A stretch of DNA of 9,079 bases from an uncultured Clostridia bacterium (GTDB taxonomy: Bacteria; Bacillota; Clostridia; Oscillospirales; Ruminococcaceae): positions 1 to 9,079 of the forward strand of contig CAMYUO010000042.1 of NCBI GenBank assembly GCA_947302065.1. The letters run 5' to 3'. Shown piece after piece: positions 5,717 through 9,079 of this stretch. The translations under genes were made by a program, and so were the position numbers. The notes beneath the pieces are model-generated. The model had not been told where the DNA came from. It made no database searches and saw only the letters and a program-made list of their open reading frames with translations. The stretch's first letter is position 1, and every line of letters begins with the position of its first letter.

Positions 5717-8059
5717 TTACTGTGATGCCACAGTGCTGCTTGCGAACGTTACCGTTATCGACGTTCCTATCGGGACTTTACGTCCTGCGATAGCCTGCTG
5801 GTCGCCCTGTGCAACAGCCTTTTCCTCGCTTGCACCCGAGCCTTGTGCGGTCAGGTTCAAGCCGTAGCTTGCAAGCAGTTCCTTAGCCTGCTGTCTTGTC
5901 AAGCCGTAAAGATTAGGTACTGTTACGGTATCCGGCTTCGTATCGTCCGTGCAGAGCACCACTGTTCCGCCCGTTTCGATAGAAACTCCCGTCGGATACT
6001 GTTTTACAACATTTTCGCCGCTTCCGATCACCTTGACAGTGAGTCCGAGGTTTTCGATCGTCTGCTTTGCGCTGTTTATCTTGTATGTCTGAACGTTCGG
6101 CACGGAAACCTGAAGCGTCTTGCGCTCCTCCTCGGTGTACTGCGGGAATATCTCCAGATAAGGCAGCATCTCGCTCATAACCTTAACGCAGATAGGCGCA
6201 GCGACCTGGCTTCCGTAATACTTATCGCCCGTCGGCTCATCGACCAGAACGAGCATTATCACCTGCGGGTCGTCTGCCGGCGCAAATGCGCAGTATGACG
6301 AAACATAAGTCGTACCGCTGGCATCTTCGTCGATCTTCTGCGACGTACCCGATTTTCCGCCTATGCGGTAGCCCTGGATGTAGCAGTTTCCGCTCTTCTC
6401 CGTCTGCACGACATTTTCGAGTATCTTTCTCATCTCGTCAGATGTATTTTTTGAAATGACCTGACGCTTTTTGATGACCTCGTTTTTCTTGACAACGTTT
6501 CCGTTTTCATCTGTTATCGTATCGACCACCTGCGGTGTGAGCAGGTTGCCGCCGTTGACTATCGCAGATGCGGCAGTTATCATCTGTATCGGTGTGAGCT
6601 TGTTTGTCTGACCGAAAGATGACGATGCCAGCTCGACAGGACCGATATTGCCTTTTCCGAGGGTGTTGTTGACCGTTATCGACATCGACTCGCCCGGCAG
6701 ATCAATGCCCGTGAGATCTGTGAAGCCGAACGCATCGAGATAATCACAGAACTTATCGCCGCCCAGCGTAAGTCCTATCTGCACGAATGCAGGGTTGCAC
6801 GAATGTGTCATAGCCGCCTGCAGATCCTGCATACCGTGGTCAACGAACGACCAGCAGCCGAACTCTCTGTCTGCGACCTTTATCTTGGTGTTGCAGCTGA
6901 AAGTATCTTTGAGGGTGATAGCGTTTTCTTCGAGTGCCGATGCACCCGTGAATATCTTAAATACAGAACCGGGGAAATATATCTCCGAAACTGCCTTGTT
7001 CTTCCACTGTGTAGACCACGCATCGAGCCTTGCCTTTTTGAACTCTTCCGAGTTCTCGTCCATGCCTGCGAGCGTCTTGGCAGTTGCCTTGTCGCTTATC
7101 TCGCCCGGCTCGTTGGGGTCATAGCTGTAATCCGTTGCCATTGCAAGCACCTGACCTGTTTTCGGGTTCATAACGATGCCTGCCGCTCTGTATTTCGGCT
7201 TATGCTCGGCAACAGCCTCTTTGAGCGCTTTTTCCAGCATAAACTGAATGTTCGAGTCTATGTTGAGGTTTACGTTGTAGCCGTTCTGTGCGCTGTATTC
7301 CTGCTTGTAGCGGTAAGGTATCTCTTTTCCGTCGCCGTCTCTTGCGGTGATTATCCTGCCGTCAACGCCCGACAGCTGTTCGTTGTAATACGACTCGATA
7401 CCGTAGATGCCCTTGCCGTCGAAATCAGTATGACCGATAACGTTCGCCGCCAGCGAGTTCTGCGGATACATACGGTTTGTGCTCGGCTCGCATCTTACAC
7501 CATCTATGTCAAGCTCGGTGAGCTTTTTCTCGATATCCGTCGAAAGCGACCTTTCAACGTCACGCTTGATGACCTTATACCGTGAGCTTTCGTCTGTCAG
7601 CGCTTTTCGCACCGTCGCAGTGTCCGTTGTCAGCTTCTGCGAAAGGAAATTCACCAGCTCGTCGAGTATCTCGCTGCCCTTTCTTGCTTTGTTCAGCTTT
7701 TCCCTGTATTCATTAAGCTGTTTTTCGTTTTTCTCCGTCTTTACAAGGTCCTCAAGTTCAGCCTTAACCTTGTCTTTTTTGTCAAGGAACTCTTTGAGCA
7801 TTACGGGGTCACAGTATACCGTGTACACCGTTGCGCTCTGCGCCAGCACCGAGCCGTTCGCATCATAGATAGTTCCTCTTGATGCGTTAACGACAGTGCT
7901 CTGAAGCTGCTGTCCGTTTGCGAGCGCTTTCCAGTAGCCGCTTTCCAGCACAGCCACCTTGAACACCGAATAGACAATATAACCGACAATTATCGTTATC
8001 GGGACCAAAAGAATCAGATTGAGTCTTTGGCGCATCCTTGCGCTTGGTCTGTCTGTCAT
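5717..8059 (-). CDS. Class B penicillin-binding protein with two PASTA domains (SpoVD/FtsI type)
   Basis: Membrane-anchored D,D-transpeptidase of 780 residues that cross-links septal or spore peptidoglycan. There is one N-terminal membrane segment (about 14-36). A pedestal domain contains RGTIYD (61-66) and the MYPQNSLAANVIGH block (197-210). The transpeptidase domain has catalytic Ser365 in SVFK (365-368), SCN (420-422) and KSGT (569-572). Two PASTA repeats follow (about 651-706 and 713-774). A charged, helix-prone insertion of about 55 residues (about 88-145) enlarges the pedestal. Cys402 (GCW) and Cys421 (SCN) match the cysteine pair of Bacillus subtilis SpoVD that forms a redox-controlled disulfide; two PASTA repeats are more like PbpB, so SpoVD or FtsI is left open. 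ATG at 8059 follows GGGAG by six bases, with an in-frame stop just upstream. The partner polymerase is probably FtsW of this cluster. Confidence 0.94.
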   Translation of the reverse strand: MTDRPSARMRQRLNLILLVPITIIVGYIVYSVFKVAVLESGYWKALANGQQLQSTVVNASRGTIYDANGSVLAQSATVYTVYCDPVMLKEFLDKKDKVKAELEDLVKTEKNEKQLNEYREKLNKARKGSEILDELVNFLSQKLTTDTATVRKALTDESSRYKVIKRDVERSLSTDIEKKLTELDIDGVRCEPSTNRMYPQNSLAANVIGHTDFDGKGIYGIESYYNEQLSGVDGRIITARDGDGKEIPYRYKQEYSAQNGYNVNLNIDSNIQFMLEKALKEAVAEHKPKYRAAGIVMNPKTGQVLAMATDYSYDPNEPGEISDKATAKTLAGMDENSEEFKKARLDAWSTQWKNKAVSEIYFPGSVFKIFTGASALEENAITLKDTFSCNTKIKVADREFGCWSFVDHGMQDLQAAMTHSCNPAFVQIGLTLGGDKFCDYLDAFGFTDLTGIDLPGESMSITVNNTLGKGNIGPVELASSSFGQTNKLTPIQMITAASAIVNGGNLLTPQVVDTITDENGNVVKKNEVIKKRQVISKNTSDEMRKILENVVQTEKSGNCYIQGYRIGGKSGTSQKIDEDASGTTYVSSYCAFAPADDPQVIMLVLVDEPTGDKYYGSQVAAPICVKVMSEMLPYLEIFPQYTEEERKTLQVSVPNVQTYKINSAKQTIENLGLTVKVIGSGENVVKQYPTGVSIETGGTVVLCTDDTKPDTVTVPNLYGLTRQQAKELLASYGLNLTAQGSGASEEKAVAQGDQQAIAGRKVPIGTSITVTFASSTVASQ

Positions 8060-8197
8060 AAATTACTCCCTCTTACTACGCCGACCGTCCTTACTTAAAC
8101 GTTTTCGTAACATCGAAAAATTTCGGCAACAATATAGAACAAGAAAGCCAGAAACAAAAACTATTGCTTCTAACTTTCCTCATAGCTATTTTATTCA
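8060..8197. other. AT-rich 138-base gap between ftsL and pbp
   Basis: The longest non-coding stretch in the window. Apart from the pbp Shine-Dalgarno (GAGGGAG, 8066-8072) nothing in it is recognised. On the minus strand a TATATT (-10-like) lies mid-gap, but no good -35 box stands 16-18 bases before it. No hairpin followed by a T run was seen. A 30-codon frame starting at an ATG about 17 bases after the ftsL stop has no Shine-Dalgarno and no recognisable product. Confidence 0.6.
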
Positions 8198-8668
8198 TCA
8201 CAACCCGATATATTCCAGCATCGAGACGAACCAGTTCTTGATCCTGACGAATACGCTGCGGTCTTTCTGTTCGATGACGTTAGCCACCGCATCATTGTCC
8301 ACCTCAACATACTCTATCTGGGATTTTTCAAGCTTGATAAGTCCCAGCTCGTTGCGGGCATACTCTTCGACCTTGGTCATGCTTGTTTTCTGAGCAAGCT
8401 CTGATTCAAGGCTGGTATTGCCGTCCTGAAGCTCATTGAGCTGGCTCTGCAGCTGAGTCTGCTCAGCACAAAGACCCGAGATCTGTACTTTCTCGTAGAT
8501 CATAACGCAAAGCAGCGTGCATACGATAGTACAAAGTATCACGAATCTAATCGAAAAGAACTTCTTTTCGGCAGCTGTATTCTTTTTATGTTCGATCTCT
8601 CTGTCTACAACAGACACCTCGTCCTCAAACGAGTTATAGTCGTAGGCAAGATTATGGATCTTAGCCAT
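8198..8668 (-). CDS. ftsL: FtsL-like septum scaffold protein
   Basis: Small bitopic division protein of 156 residues in the ftsL slot between rsmH and the PBP. FtsL forms a periplasmic or extracellular complex with DivIC/FtsB and DivIB/FtsQ that activates FtsW and the PBP. It has a charged cytosolic tail (1-36), one membrane helix (about 37-58), a coiled-coil region rich in Gln, Leu and Glu (about 60-95), then a YARNELGLIKL segment (103-113) typical of FtsL/DivIC proteins. The tail beyond residue 123 is an extension ending in an amphipathic NWFVSMLEYIGL. ATG at 8668 is chosen because GAGGTG stands seven bases upstream; a TTG at 8722 with a weaker AAGGA upstream would add 18 basic residues. 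FtsL proteins diverge quickly, so the name rests on topology, the ELGL-type segment and position. Confidence 0.88.
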   Translation of the reverse strand: MAKIHNLAYDYNSFEDEVSVVDREIEHKKNTAAEKKFFSIRFVILCTIVCTLLCVMIYEKVQISGLCAEQTQLQSQLNELQDGNTSLESELAQKTSMTKVEEYARNELGLIKLEKSQIEYVEVDNDAVANVIEQKDRSVFVRIKNWFVSMLEYIGL

Positions 8669-8785
8669 AGTCAAGCACCTCTGTTTTTTACACAAGCTCT
8701 TCTTTCTCTCTCTCCGAGCCAAATGGTTTTTCCTTAAAGTTTTCTCTCTTTTTGATTTTTCTCTTTTAAAAAAATAATATCTCTT
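8669..8785. other. Purine-rich gap between rsmH and ftsL
   Basis: On the coding (minus) strand this 117-base gap is dominated by A and G, with recurring AAAGAGA-type blocks (around 8701-8715 and 8750-8770) and few C or T bases. The plus strand is correspondingly a run of CT repeats and T tracts. It holds the ftsL ribosome site at its ftsL end. No hairpin terminator or clear promoter is seen. A purine-rich, unstructured leader that aids ftsL translation is possible but unproven. Confidence 0.5.
8676..8681 (-). promoter_or_regulatory. Shine-Dalgarno supporting the ftsL ATG start
   Basis: The minus strand reads GAGGTG, a six-base match to the anti-Shine-Dalgarno complement, seven bases before the ATG at 8668. 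The competing TTG start at 8722 has only AAGGA about eight bases before it. Confidence 0.65.
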
Positions 8786-9079
8786 TTATCTCTCTGTATT
8801 TTCTATCTTTTCAATTATCCTCAGTTTTGCACTGTGGCTTCTGTTATTTACCGCAAGCTCTTCAGCGCTCGCCTCTACCGGTTTGCGTGTTATCATCTTT
8901 CCTCTCGGCTTTTTCCCGCACACGCAAACGGGAAAATCCGGCGGACAGGTACAGCCCGTACAGAAGCTTTTGAATCTTTGCTTCACGAGCCTGTCCTCAA
9001 GTGAATGGAACGAGATCACGCAAAGTCTTCCGCCTGTATTCAAGCAGTCGAAAGCCTTGTCCAGCGCCAGACTCAGATG
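8786..9079 (-). CDS. rsmH: RsmH (MraW), C-terminal 97 residues (runs off the right edge)
   Basis: 16S rRNA N4-methylcytidine (C1402) methyltransferase, the gene that usually heads dcw clusters after mraZ. The frame enters from the right edge and ends at TAA (8788-8786). The visible part carries the family's strongest signature, GGRLCVISFHSLEDRLVKQRF, followed by a cysteine-bearing insertion (FCTGCTCPPDFPVCVCGKKP) and the closing block NNRSHSAKLRIIEKI, all typical of RsmH C-termini. The methyl-donor (SAM) binding N-terminal part, about two thirds of the protein, is outside the window. It precedes ftsL by 117 bases and is probably in the same transcript. Confidence 0.96.
   Translation of the reverse strand, partial: HLSLALDKAFDCLNTGGRLCVISFHSLEDRLVKQRFKSFCTGCTCPPDFPVCVCGKKPRGKMITRKPVEASAEELAVNNRSHSAKLRIIEKIENTER

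Noticed and set aside
6489..6517. A plus-strand TTGACA with TGTTAT 17 bases later, a possible antisense promoter within pbp
   Set aside because: The -10 box matches only four of six bases, with no extended TG and no supporting gene downstream on the plus strand.
6803..7585. A 260-codon plus-strand open frame antisense to the PBP gene
   Set aside because: It overlaps the well-supported transpeptidase coding sequence, shows no domain, and is a shadow of its codon pattern.
8095..8182. A 30-codon minus-strand frame in the ftsL-pbp gap (begins MRKVRSNSFCFW)
   Set aside because: No Shine-Dalgarno precedes the ATG, the composition is AT-driven, and nothing in the product is recognisable.

Overview
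The window is a stretch of a division and cell wall (dcw) cluster, and every gene in it is read from the minus strand. Read in the direction of transcription (right to left) the order is: rsmH (3' end only), ftsL, a PASTA-bearing class B penicillin-binding protein (SpoVD/FtsI type), murE, murF, an mraY-family gene, ftsW/spoVE, and murG (5' end only). The roughly balanced base composition, the PASTA-tailed PBP, the DNPR (meso-diaminopimelate type) MurE and the order rsmH-ftsL-pbp-murE-murF-mraY-ftsW-murG fit a Gram-positive clostridial bacterium, most likely a Ruminococcus-like member of the Oscillospiraceae. That placement comes from protein style and gene order, not from a search.

Layout: 9079-8786 rsmH C-terminus; 8785-8669 a purine-rich gap (sense strand); 8668-8198 ftsL; 8197-8060 an AT-rich 138-base gap, the longest in the window; 8059-5717 pbp; 5675-4227 murE; 4175-2820 murF; 2797-1751 mraY-like; 1704-481 ftsW; 456-1 murG. 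Most gaps are 22-51 bases and hold a Shine-Dalgarno, as expected for one operon. No RNA genes, mobile elements, CRISPR arrays or convincing terminators were seen. The usual murD between mraY and ftsW is absent.

How the genes work together: MurE and MurF add the third amino acid and D-Ala-D-Ala to the UDP-MurNAc precursor. MraY normally moves that pentapeptide onto undecaprenyl phosphate, and MurG adds GlcNAc to give lipid II. FtsW (glycan polymerase) and the PBP (transpeptidase) polymerise and cross-link it at the septum, with FtsL as a membrane scaffold. RsmH is the 16S rRNA methyltransferase that usually heads the cluster.

Two things stand out. First, the gene in the mraY slot keeps the MraY fold and length but has lost or altered nearly all signature catalytic motifs: QD for DD, GRSGS for GDxGS, HGHLS for HHHFE, and a disrupted NLTDGxDGL loop. 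Second, inside that gene, over the altered loop, lies a perfect consensus vegetative promoter (TTGACA, 17-base spacer, TATAAT, with an extended TG) pointing towards ftsW and murG. Together they suggest a dcw cluster with a non-canonical or degenerate MraY and separate transcription of ftsW-murG.
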